DNA from: Variovorax guangxiensis
Lineage (GTDB): Bacteria > Pseudomonadota > Gammaproteobacteria > Burkholderiales > Burkholderiaceae_C
NCBI RefSeq assembly: GCF_003952165.1
Contig: NZ_RXFT01000022.1
Coordinates: 1 to 64,000 of the forward strand
Length of the DNA stretch: 64,000 nucleotides
Reading direction: 5' to 3'
A program made the translations under genes and the position numbers. Each line of letters starts with the position of its first letter. Position 1 is the first letter of the stretch. The notes below the pieces were generated by a model. It searched no databases and was not told the DNA's origin. It saw only the letters and a list, made by a program, of their open reading frames with translations. This document shows, piece after piece, positions 10,008-18,037 of the stretch.

Positions 10008-11531
10008 ATGGCAGACGCAAGCGCCACCAGCCCCGTTCTCCAGCTCCGGGGCATCCACAAGCAGTTCGGTGGCATCCCGGTGCTGCGCGACGTGCGGCTC
10101 GACCTGTATCCGGGCGAGATCCACGCGCTCATGGGGCAGAACGGCGCTGGCAAGTCGACGCTGATCAAGGTGCTCACGGGCGTGCTGCCGTCCAGCGGCG
10201 GCGAGATGCTGCTCGAGGGCAGGCCGATCCGTGCGCATTCGCCGCTGGAGGCGCAGAAGCTCGGCATCAGCACCGTCTACCAGGAAGTGAACCTGTGCCC
10301 GAACCTCTCGGTGGCTGAGAACGTGTTCGCCGGGCGCTATCCGCGCAAGGGCGCGGCGCAGGGCTTCCGCATCGACTGGGCCGCGGTGAACCGGCGCGCC
10401 GAGGAACTGCTGGCGCGCATCGGGCTCGACATCGACGTGACCCGGCTTCTGTCGAGCTACTCGGTGGCTGTGCAGCAGATGGTGGCCATCGCACGGGCGC
10501 TGGGCGTGTCGTCGAAGGTGCTGATCCTCGATGAGCCCACCTCCAGCCTCGACGACGACGAGGTCGAGAAGCTCTTCGACGTGCTGCGGCGGCTGCGCGC
10601 CGAGGGGCTCGCCATCGTCTTCGTGACGCACTTCCTCAACCAGATGTACGCGGTGTCGGACCGCATCACGGTGCTGCGCAACGGCGCCTGGATCGGCGAG
10701 TGGAAGGCGGCCGACCTCGGGCCGCAGGCGCTGATCGCGGCGATGCTCGGGCGTGAGCTCGCGGCGCAGTCGGCGCGGCCGGCCGCGCTGCCTTCGTTCG
10801 ACGAGGCCGCGCCTGCGCTGCTGCAGATCGAGGGGCTCGGGCAGGCGGGCCAGCTGCAGGCGACCGACCTGCGCGTGCGCGCGGGCGAGGTCGTCGGCAT
10901 CGCGGGCCTGCTGGGCGCGGGCCGCACGGAGCTCGCGCGGCTGCTGTTCGGGCTGGAGATGCCGGACCGCGGCGTGCTCAAGGTCGATGGCCGCAGCGTG
11001 AGCTTCTCGAATCCGGCCGACGCGATCCGCGAAGGCCTGGCGTTGTGTCCGGAAGAACGCAAGACGGACGGCATCGTCGCCGAGCTGTCGGTGCGCGAGA
11101 ACATCGCGCTGGCCTTGCAGGCGCGGTTGGGCACGAAGCGCTTTCTCTCGCACGCGGAGCAGACGGCGATGGCGGAGCGCTTCGTCGCCTCGCTGGGCAT
11201 CAAGACCGCGAGCGTGGAGACGCCCATCGGGCTGCTGTCGGGCGGCAACCAGCAGAAGGCCGTGATCGCGCGCTGGCTCGCGACCGAACCGCGCCTGCTG
11301 ATCCTCGACGAGCCCACGCGCGGCATCGACGTGGCGGCCAAGCAGGAGATCATGGAAGAGATCCTGCGGCTCGCGAAGGCGGGCATGGCGGTGATCTTCA
11401 TCTCCTCGGAGATGAGCGAGGTGGTGCGCGTGGCGCATCGCATCGTGGTGCTGCGCGACAGGAAGAAGGTGGGCGAGCTGCCGGGCGGCTCGACCGAGGA
11501 CGAGGTGTACGAAATGATTGCCGCAGCATGA
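10008..11531 (+). CDS. ytfR: Sugar importer ATPase YtfR
   Basis: 507-aa double ABC ATPase. Domain 1 has Walker A GQNGAGKST, Walker B LILDEPTSS and the relaxed signature SSYSVAVQQMVAIARAL. Domain 2 has the degenerate GLLGAGRTE and a full signature LSGGNQQKAVIARW with LDEPTRGIDVA. It resembles YtfR rather than GguA and is followed by the two permease genes ytfT and yjfF, the arrangement of the E. coli galactofuranose importer. The start ATG is 10 bp after gguB. Its binding protein would be YtfQ, encoded upstream of chvE. Confidence 0.88.
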   Translation: MADASATSPVLQLRGIHKQFGGIPVLRDVRLDLYPGEIHALMGQNGAGKSTLIKVLTGVLPSSGGEMLLEGRPIRAHSPLEAQKLGISTVYQEVNLCPNLSVAENVFAGRYPRKGAAQGFRIDWAAVNRRAEELLARIGLDIDVTRLLSSYSVAVQQMVAIARALGVSSKVLILDEPTSSLDDDEVEKLFDVLRRLRAEGLAIVFVTHFLNQMYAVSDRITVLRNGAWIGEWKAADLGPQALIAAMLGRELAAQSARPAALPSFDEAAPALLQIEGLGQAGQLQATDLRVRAGEVVGIAGLLGAGRTELARLLFGLEMPDRGVLKVDGRSVSFSNPADAIREGLALCPEERKTDGIVAELSVRENIALALQARLGTKRFLSHAEQTAMAERFVASLGIKTASVETPIGLLSGGNQQKAVIARWLATEPRLLILDEPTRGIDVAAKQEIMEEILRLAKAGMAVIFISSEMSEVVRVAHRIVVLRDRKKVGELPGGSTEDEVYEMIAAA

Positions 11532-11546
11532 AGTCCTTCCTGTTCT

Positions 11547-11658
11547 TCTCCCTCCCCTTCCGGGGGAGGGCTGGGGTGGGGGCAGACGGCCTTCACCTTC
11601 GCGCCGCGTTCGAGGCCGCATGCCCCCATCCCGGCCTTCCCCCAGAGGGGGAAGGAGC
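11547..11658. repeat. Long GC-rich inverted repeat upstream of ytfT
   Basis: About 112 bp with complementary ends: CTCCCTCCCCTTCCGGGGGA on the left and CCTTCCCCCAGAGGGGGAAGG on the right, around an inner GGGGTGGGGGC / GCCCCCATCCC pair. Read on the minus strand, its left end matches the family of the element at 12725-12771 (CCCCACCCCAGCCCTC against CCTCACCCCAACCCTC). It accounts for the 139-bp gap in an otherwise tight operon. Confidence 0.6.
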
Positions 11659-11670
11659 AAGGCAGAACAC

Positions 11671-12705
11671 ATGAAACGCCTTTCATCTCTCATGAGCCAT
11701 CGCCTCGCCTGGCCCATCGTCACGCTGCTGCTCCTGCTCGCAGTGAACACCGCCTTCAACGCCAGCTTCCTGCACCTCGAATGGCGCGACGGCCATCTCT
11801 ACGGCAGCCTCGTCGACATCCTCAACCGCGCAGCGCCGCTGGTGCTTGTGTCTCTGGGCATGACGCTCGTGATCGCCACCCGCGGCATCGACATCTCGGT
11901 GGGCGCCGTGGTGGCCATCGCAGCTGCGCTCGCGGCCTGGATGATCGGCGGCTCGGTGTCCAGCGACACGAGCCGCTTTCCGATGCCGCTCGCGATCCTC
12001 GCGGCCATCGGCATCGCGCTGGCGTGCGGGCTGTGGAACGGCCTGCTGGTGGCCAAGGTGGGCATGCAGCCGATCATCGCAACGCTGATCCTGATGGTGG
12101 CGGGGCGCGGCATCGCGCAGTTGATCGCCGACGGGCAGATCATCACCATCTACTACAAGCCCTTCTTCTTCCTCGGCAGCGGCTACCTGCTGGGGCTGCC
12201 GTTCTCGCTGTTCATCGTGGCAGCGGTGTTCGCGTTGCTGTACTTGGCGATCACGCGCACGGCACTGGGGCTCTTCATCCAGGCGGTGGGCATCAACCCG
12301 ACGGCGGCACGCGTGGCGGGCGTGCAGGCCCGGCGGCTGATCGTGGGCGCGTATGCGTTCTGCGGCGCCTGCGCGGGCGTGGCGGGGCTTCTCATCAGCT
12401 CCAACGTGAAGAGCGCGGACGGCAACAACGCGGGCCAGCTCATCGAACTCGACGCGATCCTCGCGGTGACGCTGGGCGGCACCGCGCTCACGGGCGGGCG
12501 CTTCAGCCTCGTGGGCAGCGTGATCGGCGCGCTCATCATCCAGACGCTCACCTACGCGATCTATTCGCTGGGCGTGCCGCCCGAGATCAACCTCGTGGTG
12601 AAGGCGGGTGTGGTGTTCGTGGTGATGCTGCTGCAGTCGCCGGAGTTCAGGTCGCAGGTGCGCACGCTGGTGCAGCGGCCGGTGCATGAAGGAGGACGGG
12701 CATGA
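11671..12705 (+). CDS. ytfT: Sugar importer permease YtfT
   Basis: 344-aa inner-membrane permease of the RbsC family, with TLVIATRGIDISVGAVVAIA near residue 65 and the C-terminal block AVTLGGTALTGGRFSLVGSV. The ATG at 11671 was chosen because the open frame upstream of it is made of the GC-rich repeat and encodes low-complexity Pro/Gly/Arg. It overlaps yjfF by 4 bp (ATGA). YtfT and YjfF form the heterodimeric channel of the YtfQRT-YjfF importer. Confidence 0.88.
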   Translation: MKRLSSLMSHRLAWPIVTLLLLLAVNTAFNASFLHLEWRDGHLYGSLVDILNRAAPLVLVSLGMTLVIATRGIDISVGAVVAIAAALAAWMIGGSVSSDTSRFPMPLAILAAIGIALACGLWNGLLVAKVGMQPIIATLILMVAGRGIAQLIADGQIITIYYKPFFFLGSGYLLGLPFSLFIVAAVFALLYLAITRTALGLFIQAVGINPTAARVAGVQARRLIVGAYAFCGACAGVAGLLISSNVKSADGNNAGQLIELDAILAVTLGGTALTGGRFSLVGSVIGALIIQTLTYAIYSLGVPPEINLVVKAGVVFVVMLLQSPEFRSQVRTLVQRPVHEGGRA

Positions 12706-13730
12706 GCGCGGTGATCGAGGCTGCACCCTCACCCCAACCCTCTCCCGCGCGCGGGAGAGGGGGCAAGAGGGGGCTCAATCCCAAGTACCTGCCATTGGCG
12801 GCGACCGTCTCGCTGTTCGTGCTGGTGGCGACGCTGGGTTCGGTCTTCTACGACGGCTTCTTCTCGGCCCAGGTTTTCCTCAACCTGCTGATCGACAACG
12901 CCTTCCTCATCGTCGTGGCGGTGGGCATGACCTTCGTGATCCTCTCGGGCGGCATCGACCTGTCGGTGGGCTCGGTGATCGCGCTCACCACCATGGTGTC
13001 GGCCTCGCTGGTGGAGAAGCACGGCTGGAGCCCCGGCGTCGTGATTCCGCTGGTGCTCGCGATGGGTACGGCGTTCGGCGCCTTCATGGGGGTGCTCATC
13101 GAGCGCTTCAGGCTGCAGCCCTTCATCGTCACGCTCGCGGGCATGTTCCTGGCGCGCGGGCTTTGCTACCTCATCAGCATCGATTCGATCAGCATCACCA
13201 ACGAGTTCTACTCCGAGGTCTCGCAGATCCGCATTCCGGTATGGGGCGAGGCCTCGGTGTCGATCAGCGCGGTGATCGCGATCGTGGTGCTGCTGGCTGC
13301 CATCTTCATCGCGCACTGCACCCCGTTCGGGCGCGCGGTGTACGCCATCGGTGGCAGCGAGCAGTCGGCGGTGCTCATGGGCCTGCCGGTGCGCCGCACG
13401 CTGATCGGCGTGTACACGCTCTCGGGCTTCTGCTCGGCGCTGGCGGGCGTGATCTTCACCTTCTACATGCTCTCGGGCTACGGCCTGCATGCGGTGGGGC
13501 TGGAGCTCGACGCCATCGCGGCGGTGGTGATCGGCGGCACGCTGCTCACCGGCGGCGTGGGCTACGTGGCGGGCACGCTCTTCGGCGTGCTGATGCTGGG
13601 CATCATCCAGACGCTCATTTCCTTCGACGGCACGCTGAGCTCGTGGTGGACGCGCATCGTCGTCGGAGCGCTGCTGTTCGTGTTCTGCCTGCTGCAGCGC
13701 TTCTTCACGTCGCGCACGCCACGGCGCTGA
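12702..13730 (+). CDS. yjfF: Sugar importer permease YjfF with repeat-encoded N-terminus
   Basis: 342-aa RbsC-family permease: VILSGGIDLSVGSVIALT is near residue 87 and IGGTLLTGGVGYVAGTLFGV near the C-terminus. It pairs with YtfT, whose stop codon it overlaps. Residues about 8-23 (APSPQPSPARGRGGKRG) are encoded by a palindromic GC-rich repeat, and the conserved protein begins only at NPKYLPLAATV. The repeat therefore seems to have inserted in frame after the start codon without breaking the gene. No alternative start with an RBS is evident downstream of it. Confidence 0.88.
   Translation: MSAVIEAAPSPQPSPARGRGGKRGLNPKYLPLAATVSLFVLVATLGSVFYDGFFSAQVFLNLLIDNAFLIVVAVGMTFVILSGGIDLSVGSVIALTTMVSASLVEKHGWSPGVVIPLVLAMGTAFGAFMGVLIERFRLQPFIVTLAGMFLARGLCYLISIDSISITNEFYSEVSQIRIPVWGEASVSISAVIAIVVLLAAIFIAHCTPFGRAVYAIGGSEQSAVLMGLPVRRTLIGVYTLSGFCSALAGVIFTFYMLSGYGLHAVGLELDAIAAVVIGGTLLTGGVGYVAGTLFGVLMLGIIQTLISFDGTLSSWWTRIVVGALLFVFCLLQRFFTSRTPRR
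12725..12771. repeat. Palindromic repeat inside the yjfF coding sequence
   Basis: 47 bp beginning ACCCTCACCCCAACCC, with a hairpin CTCTCCCGCGCGCGGGAGAG. It lies within codons 8-23 of yjfF and is read as PSPQPSPARGRG. It belongs to the same sequence type, in opposite orientation, as the left part of the repeat at 11547-11658. Confidence 0.65.
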
Positions 13731-13772
13731 CCTTCTTTTTTTCTCCCTTTTCTCTCCCTCAGGACAACTCGC

Positions 13773-15521
13773 ATGCCGGACACCCCTCCGAAGAAACTGC
13801 GCTCGACCGAATGGTTCGGCTCGGCCGACAAGAACGGCTTCATGTACCGAAGCTGGATGAAGAACCAGGGCATTCCGGACCACGAATTCGACGGCCGCCC
13901 GATCATCGGCATCTGCAACACATGGTCGGAGCTCACGCCCTGCAACGCGCACTTCCGCAAGATCGCCGAGCACGTGAAGCGCGGCATCTCGGAGGCGGGC
14001 GGCTTCCCGGTGGAGTTCCCGGTGTTCTCCAACGGCGAATCGAACCTGCGGCCGACCGCGATGCTCACGCGCAACCTCGCCAGCATGGACGTGGAAGAAG
14101 CCATCCGCGGCAACCCGGTCGACGCGGTGGTGCTGCTCACCGGCTGCGACAAGACCACCCCCGCGCTGCTGATGGGCGCAGCGAGCTGCGACATCCCGGC
14201 CATCGTGGTCACGGGCGGGCCGATGCTCAACGGCAAGCTCGAGGGAAAGAACATCGGCTCCGGCACGGCCGTGTGGCAGCTGCACGAATCGCTGAAGGCG
14301 GGCGAGATCAACCTGCACCAGTTCCTCTCGGCCGAAGGCGGCATGTCGCGCTCGGCGGGCACCTGCAACACCATGGGCACGGCCTCGACGATGGCCTGCA
14401 TGGCGGAGGCGCTGGGTACCTCGCTGCCGCACAACGCGGCGATTCCGGCGGTCGACGCGCGGCGCTACGTGCTCGCCCAGATGTCGGGCATGCGCGCGGT
14501 GGAGATGGCGAAGGAGGGGCTCACGCTGTCGAAGATCCTCACGCGCGAGGCCTTCGAGAACGCGATCCGCGTGAACGCGGCCATCGGCGGATCGACCAAC
14601 GCGGTGATCCACCTGAAGGCGATCGCGGGGCGCATCGGCGTCGAGCTGGAGCTGGAGGACTGGACGCGGATCGGCAGCCACACGCCGACCATCGTCGACC
14701 TGATGCCTTCGGGGCGCTTCCTGATGGAGGAGTTCTATTACGCGGGCGGCCTGCCGGCGGTGCTGCGCCGGCTTGGCGAGAGCGGGCTGCTGCCGCATCC
14801 CGATGCGCTGACGGTGAACGGCCAGTCGCTCTGGGACAACGTGCGCGACGCGCCCAGCCTCGACGACGAGGTGATCCGCCCGATCGACAAGCCGCTGATC
14901 GCCGATGGCGGCATCCGCATCCTGCGCGGCAATCTCTCGCCGCGCGGCGCGGTGCTCAAGCCCTCGGCCGCGTCGCCGGAGCTGCTGAAGCATCGGGGCA
15001 GGGCGGTGGTGTTCGAGAACCTGGAGCATTACAAGGAGCGCATCGTCGACGAAGACCTGGACATCGACGCCAGCTGCGTGATGGTTCTGAAGAACTGCGG
15101 GCCCAAGGGCTACCCGGGCATGGCCGAGGTCGGGAACATGGGGCTGCCGCCGAAGCTGCTGCGCCAGGGAGTGAAGGACATGGTGCGCATCTCCGACGCG
15201 CGCATGAGCGGCACGGCCTACGGCACCGTGGTGCTGCACGTCGCGCCCGAGGCGGCCGACGGCGGGCCGCTGGCCGCGGTGCGCGACGGCGACTGGATCG
15301 AGCTCGACTGCGATGCAGGCCGCCTGCACCTGGACATCAGCGACGAGGAGCTCGCTTCGCGCCTGGCTTCGCTGTCGGCCTCGGACGCGCAGCCGATGAG
15401 CACGCGCGGCGGCGGCTACCAGAAGCTCTACGTCAACCACGTGCTGCAGGCCGACGAGGGCTGCGACTTCGATTTTCTCGTCGGCTGCAGAGGCGCCGCC
15501 GTTCCCCGCCATTCACACTGA
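13773..15521 (+). CDS. L-arabonate/D-xylonate dehydratase (IlvD/Edd family)
   Basis: 582 aa, the usual size for sugar-acid dehydratases of this family. The three cysteines expected to hold the [2Fe-2S] cluster are Cys57 (SELTPCN), Cys125 (LLTGCDKT) and Cys198 (SAGTCNTMG), with Lys127 as the likely carbamylated metal ligand. The early block STEWFGSADKNGFMYRSW is typical of the pentonate rather than the dihydroxyacid (IlvD) branch. The reaction is dehydration of the pentonate to 2-keto-3-deoxypentonate. It stands between the importers and the keto-deoxy-sugar-acid dehydratase, as expected for the pathway. L-arabonate is favoured by the next gene. No leucine/valine biosynthetic context is nearby. 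Confidence 0.88.
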   Translation: MPDTPPKKLRSTEWFGSADKNGFMYRSWMKNQGIPDHEFDGRPIIGICNTWSELTPCNAHFRKIAEHVKRGISEAGGFPVEFPVFSNGESNLRPTAMLTRNLASMDVEEAIRGNPVDAVVLLTGCDKTTPALLMGAASCDIPAIVVTGGPMLNGKLEGKNIGSGTAVWQLHESLKAGEINLHQFLSAEGGMSRSAGTCNTMGTASTMACMAEALGTSLPHNAAIPAVDARRYVLAQMSGMRAVEMAKEGLTLSKILTREAFENAIRVNAAIGGSTNAVIHLKAIAGRIGVELELEDWTRIGSHTPTIVDLMPSGRFLMEEFYYAGGLPAVLRRLGESGLLPHPDALTVNGQSLWDNVRDAPSLDDEVIRPIDKPLIADGGIRILRGNLSPRGAVLKPSAASPELLKHRGRAVVFENLEHYKERIVDEDLDIDASCVMVLKNCGPKGYPGMAEVGNMGLPPKLLRQGVKDMVRISDARMSGTAYGTVVLHVAPEAADGGPLAAVRDGDWIELDCDAGRLHLDISDEELASRLASLSASDAQPMSTRGGGYQKLYVNHVLQADEGCDFDFLVGCRGAAVPRHSH

Positions 15522-15530
15522 TCCATCACC

Positions 15531-16448
15531 ATGAACCCCAGATACCGCGGCATCTTCCCGGTGGTGCCCACCACCTTCACCGAACAGGGCGCGCTCGATC
15601 TCGAAAGCCAGAAGCGCTGCGTCGACTTCATGATCGACGCGGGCTCGGACGGGCTCTGCATCCTTGCGAACTTCTCGGAGCAGTTCGTGCTGTCCGACGA
15701 GGAGCGCGAGGTGCTGACCCGCACCATCCTCGAACACGTGAAGGGCCGCGTGCCGGTGATCGTGACCACCACGCACTACAGCACCAAGGTCTGCGCCGAG
15801 CGCAGCCGCCGTGCGCAGGACATGGGCGCCGCGATGCTGATGGTGATGCCGCCGTATCACGGCGCGACCTTCCGCGTGCCCGAGCCGCAGATCTACGAGT
15901 TCTACGCGCGGCTGTCGGACGCTGTGGGCATTCCGATCATGATCCAGGACGCGCCGGCCAGCGGCACGGTGCTGTCGGCGCCGTTCCTCGCGCGCATGGC
16001 GAAGGAGATCGAGCAGGTGGCGTACTTCAAGATCGAGACGCCCGGCGCCGCATCGAAGCTGCGGGAGCTGATCCGCCTGGGCGGCGACGCCATCGAGGGA
16101 CCGTGGGATGGCGAGGAGGCCATCACGCTGATGCCTGACCTCGATGCCGGTGCGACCGGATCGATGACGGGGGGCGGCTATCCGGACGGCATCCGCCCGA
16201 TCATCGAGGCGCACCGCTCGGGCGACCGCGACAAGGCCTTCGCGCTCTACCAGCAGTGGCTGCCGCTCATCAACTACGAGAACCGCCAGGCAGGGCTGCT
16301 GGCCTGCAAGTCATTGATGAAGGAGGGCGGTGTGATCGCCTGCGAGGCGCCCCGCCACCCCCTGCCGGCCATGCACCCCGACACGCGTGCCGGCCTGATC
16401 GAGACCGCAAGGCGACTCGATCCGATGGTGCTGCGTTGGGGGAAGTGA
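15531..16448 (+). CDS. L-2-keto-3-deoxyarabonate dehydratase (DapA superfamily)
   Basis: 305 aa, TIM-barrel of the DHDPS/NAL superfamily. The catalytic Lys is in VAYFKIETPGA. The stretches FPVVPTTF, DAGSDGLCILANFSEQF, MPPYHGATFRVPE and QDAPASGT match the Azospirillum enzyme that converts L-2-keto-3-deoxyarabonate to alpha-ketoglutarate semialdehyde (EC 4.2.1.43) better than aldolases of the family. It starts 9 bp after the dehydratase, so the two are surely co-transcribed. The product is the substrate of the aldehyde dehydrogenase at the head of the operon. This gene gives the most specific clue that the pathway is the alpha-ketoglutarate branch. Confidence 0.88.
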   Translation: MNPRYRGIFPVVPTTFTEQGALDLESQKRCVDFMIDAGSDGLCILANFSEQFVLSDEEREVLTRTILEHVKGRVPVIVTTTHYSTKVCAERSRRAQDMGAAMLMVMPPYHGATFRVPEPQIYEFYARLSDAVGIPIMIQDAPASGTVLSAPFLARMAKEIEQVAYFKIETPGAASKLRELIRLGGDAIEGPWDGEEAITLMPDLDAGATGSMTGGGYPDGIRPIIEAHRSGDRDKAFALYQQWLPLINYENRQAGLLACKSLMKEGGVIACEAPRHPLPAMHPDTRAGLIETARRLDPMVLRWGK

Positions 16449-16488
16449 AGAGAAAAGAGAAGAGGGGTGGGAAGGAAGCCGGGGCCGC

Positions 16489-16779
16489 TCAGGCCTTGGC
16501 TTCGGGTGCGTTCTTCCTGGGTTCGCTGCTCTTTTCGAGTTCGCTGACCTGCAGCGACAGATCGAACAGCTTGGACTTGCTGGCGTAGTAGCGGTCGAGG
16601 CGCCACTCCTTCAGGATGTCCATGGCGAGCTGGAAGCTCTTGTAGTCGAGTTCGTAGAGGGTGATGAGTTCGAAGCTTCGTTCGGACTCCAGAGCCAGCA
16701 CGAGCTGGGCCAGGATCTTGGCCGAATCGTTGGCCGGGTCCGTTTCGATGAATCGGCGAGCGACCTTGATGGCATTCAT
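16489..16779 (-). CDS. Small conserved-looking hypothetical protein (96 aa)
   Basis: 96 aa beginning MNAIKVARRFIETDPANDSA. It is charged and predicted mostly helical, with no signal peptide or membrane segment, and a Lys/Glu-rich tail. A GAGGAA ribosome-binding site precedes the ATG; the frame continues upstream but without an RBS. It is convergent with the pentose operon, with only 40 bp between stops. The sequence LITLYELDYKSFQLAMDILK suggests a small cytosolic regulator or adaptor, but no family is recognised and no function is assigned. Confidence 0.65.
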   Translation of the reverse strand: MNAIKVARRFIETDPANDSAKILAQLVLALESERSFELITLYELDYKSFQLAMDILKEWRLDRYYASKSKLFDLSLQVSELEKSSEPRKNAPEAKA

Positions 16780-16858
16780 GAAAAAGAGTTCCTCGGTAGG
16801 CAGGGACCGGGAACTATAGCTAGCACGCCGCGGCGTTTTGTGACAGAAATATGACATT

Positions 16859-16896
16859 AGGGGCATCGCCTTCCCGGGGGAAATGGCGATGCCCCT
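16859..16896 (-). terminator. Strong hairpin after the 16916-17401 gene
   Basis: A 12-bp perfect stem, AGGGGCATCGCC...GGCGATGCCCCT, with a 14-nt loop, just downstream of the minus-strand secreted-protein gene. No clear T-run follows, so it may act as a terminator of low efficiency or protect the 3' end. Confidence 0.5.
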
Positions 16897-16915
16897 GTGT
16901 GGAAAGACTGCTAGA

Positions 16916-17401
16916 TCAACGGATGGGCGCCGGCATGGGCCGGGGCATCGGCATCGGTTGCGGCATGGGCTGCGGCATCGGCTGGGGTGCCATGGCCGGC
17001 GGGGGCACCGGAACCATGGTGGTGGTGACCGACTCGCGGATCACGCCGCCGCCCATCACGCTGCCGTCGACGTTGGCCGTGGTGTTGCCGCTGCTGCCGA
17101 GCACGCGGGCTTCACAGGCCGGGCGGTCGGCAGGCTGCTGCAGGCCGCAGCGGGCGAGCGCGTTGGCGCGGTAGTCGGGGGCGCTGGTCAGGCCGCCGCG
17201 TGCCGCGGCCTGGCGCGCGGCGCCGGCTTCGCGGATGCAGGCGGCACGATCCTGCTGGTTGTGGCCGCAGACGGCCAGTTCCTGTTGGTAGGTGCTGGAC
17301 GATTCACCGCGCTGCGGCGGTGCGGCCGAAGCGGCTGCGGAAACCGTGAGTGCCCCGACGGCGAACATGGAGAAGAGCATCGAACGCGGGTTGCTTTTCA
17401 T
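16916..17401 (-). CDS. Small secreted protein, QQDRAAC family, Pro/Met-rich tail
   Basis: 161 aa with a Sec signal peptide (MLFSMFAVGALTVSAAASA, cleavage after ASA). The mature part carries a short conserved module: CGHNQQDRAACIREAGAARQ, then AARGGLTS, LARCGLQ, PACEARV and GSVMGGGVIRESVT. It holds four mature cysteines, which could form two disulfides in the periplasm. The C-terminus is a Pro-Met-Gln repeat tract ending PMPRPMPAPIR. AAGGAG precedes the start. The next gene upstream on the same strand is a paralogue, showing a tandem duplication. I know no function for this family. Confidence 0.7.
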   Translation of the reverse strand: MKSNPRSMLFSMFAVGALTVSAAASAAPPQRGESSSTYQQELAVCGHNQQDRAACIREAGAARQAAARGGLTSAPDYRANALARCGLQQPADRPACEARVLGSSGNTTANVDGSVMGGGVIRESVTTTMVPVPPPAMAPQPMPQPMPQPMPMPRPMPAPIR

Positions 17402-17473
17402 GGATGACTCCTTGAGGTGAGCTGGATAACCAGGAGAGATTGGACCGCCCGTATCTGGGCGGGTTCATTCGAT

Positions 17474-17884
17474 TCAGCGCGCCGGCACTGTCTGCGGCGG
17501 CAGGGGCGTCACGGTCTCGCGGATCACGCCGCCGCCCATCACGCTGCCTTCGGTAGTGGTGCGCGGACCGCCCTTGATGCGCGCTTCGCAGGCCGGTTGC
17601 TCGGCTGCGGGCAGTTCGCTGCAGCGGGCCAGCGAATTGACCTGCTCGCGCGCGGGGCTGGGGCTGGTCAGGCCGCCGCGGGCTGCTTCCTGGCGCGCGG
17701 CTCCGGCTTCGCGCAGGCAGGCGGCACGGTCTTGCTGGACGCCGTCACAGGTGGCGCGCTCCTTCTGCAGGCGGGCGTCGCTGCCCGGCGCCTGCGCGCT
17801 GGCCGTCTGCGCGCCGAAGACGATGAAGCCACCGGCGGCGAAGGCGGCCGTGGCGGAAAGAGCGGAACGAAGGGTTTTTCTCAT
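17474..17884 (-). CDS. Small secreted protein, QQDRAAC family (paralogue)
   Basis: 136 aa with a signal peptide (RSALSATAAFAAGGFIVFGA, cleavage after ASA). It shares the core module of its downstream neighbour: CDGVQQDRAACLREAGAARQ, AARGGLTS, LARCSEL, PACEARI and GSVMGGGVIRETVT, with the same four cysteines. It lacks the Pro/Met tail and ends PLPPQTVPAR. GAGGAG lies before the ATG at 17884. The two genes are 72 bp apart and probably co-transcribed. Likely periplasmic; function unknown. Confidence 0.7.
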   Translation of the reverse strand: MRKTLRSALSATAAFAAGGFIVFGAQTASAQAPGSDARLQKERATCDGVQQDRAACLREAGAARQEAARGGLTSPSPAREQVNSLARCSELPAAEQPACEARIKGGPRTTTEGSVMGGGVIRETVTPLPPQTVPAR

Positions 17885-18037
17885 GCGGGCTCCTCTGTGA
17901 AGGCACGCCCTCCAGGAGGTGCGTGACTGGAGCCCCAGTGTGCTGTGGGAGGCGGCCGGCGGTCTGTGGGACAGCCGCACGCCGCCAACCGGGCCGGACG
18001 CGCCCCAGCGTGTGGGACATGTCCGGCAAGCGCGGCT

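Noticed and set aside
11518..11670. N-terminal extension of YtfT
   Set aside because: The extension is encoded by a GC-rich palindromic repeat and overlaps the end of ytfR. The ATG at 11671 fits the family. For YjfF the comparable repeat could not be removed because no later start is available.
12729..15512. Long minus-strand open frame opposite yjfF and the pentonate dehydratase
   Set aside because: Composition is His/Arg/Ala-rich and it is an antisense shadow of two well-supported genes.
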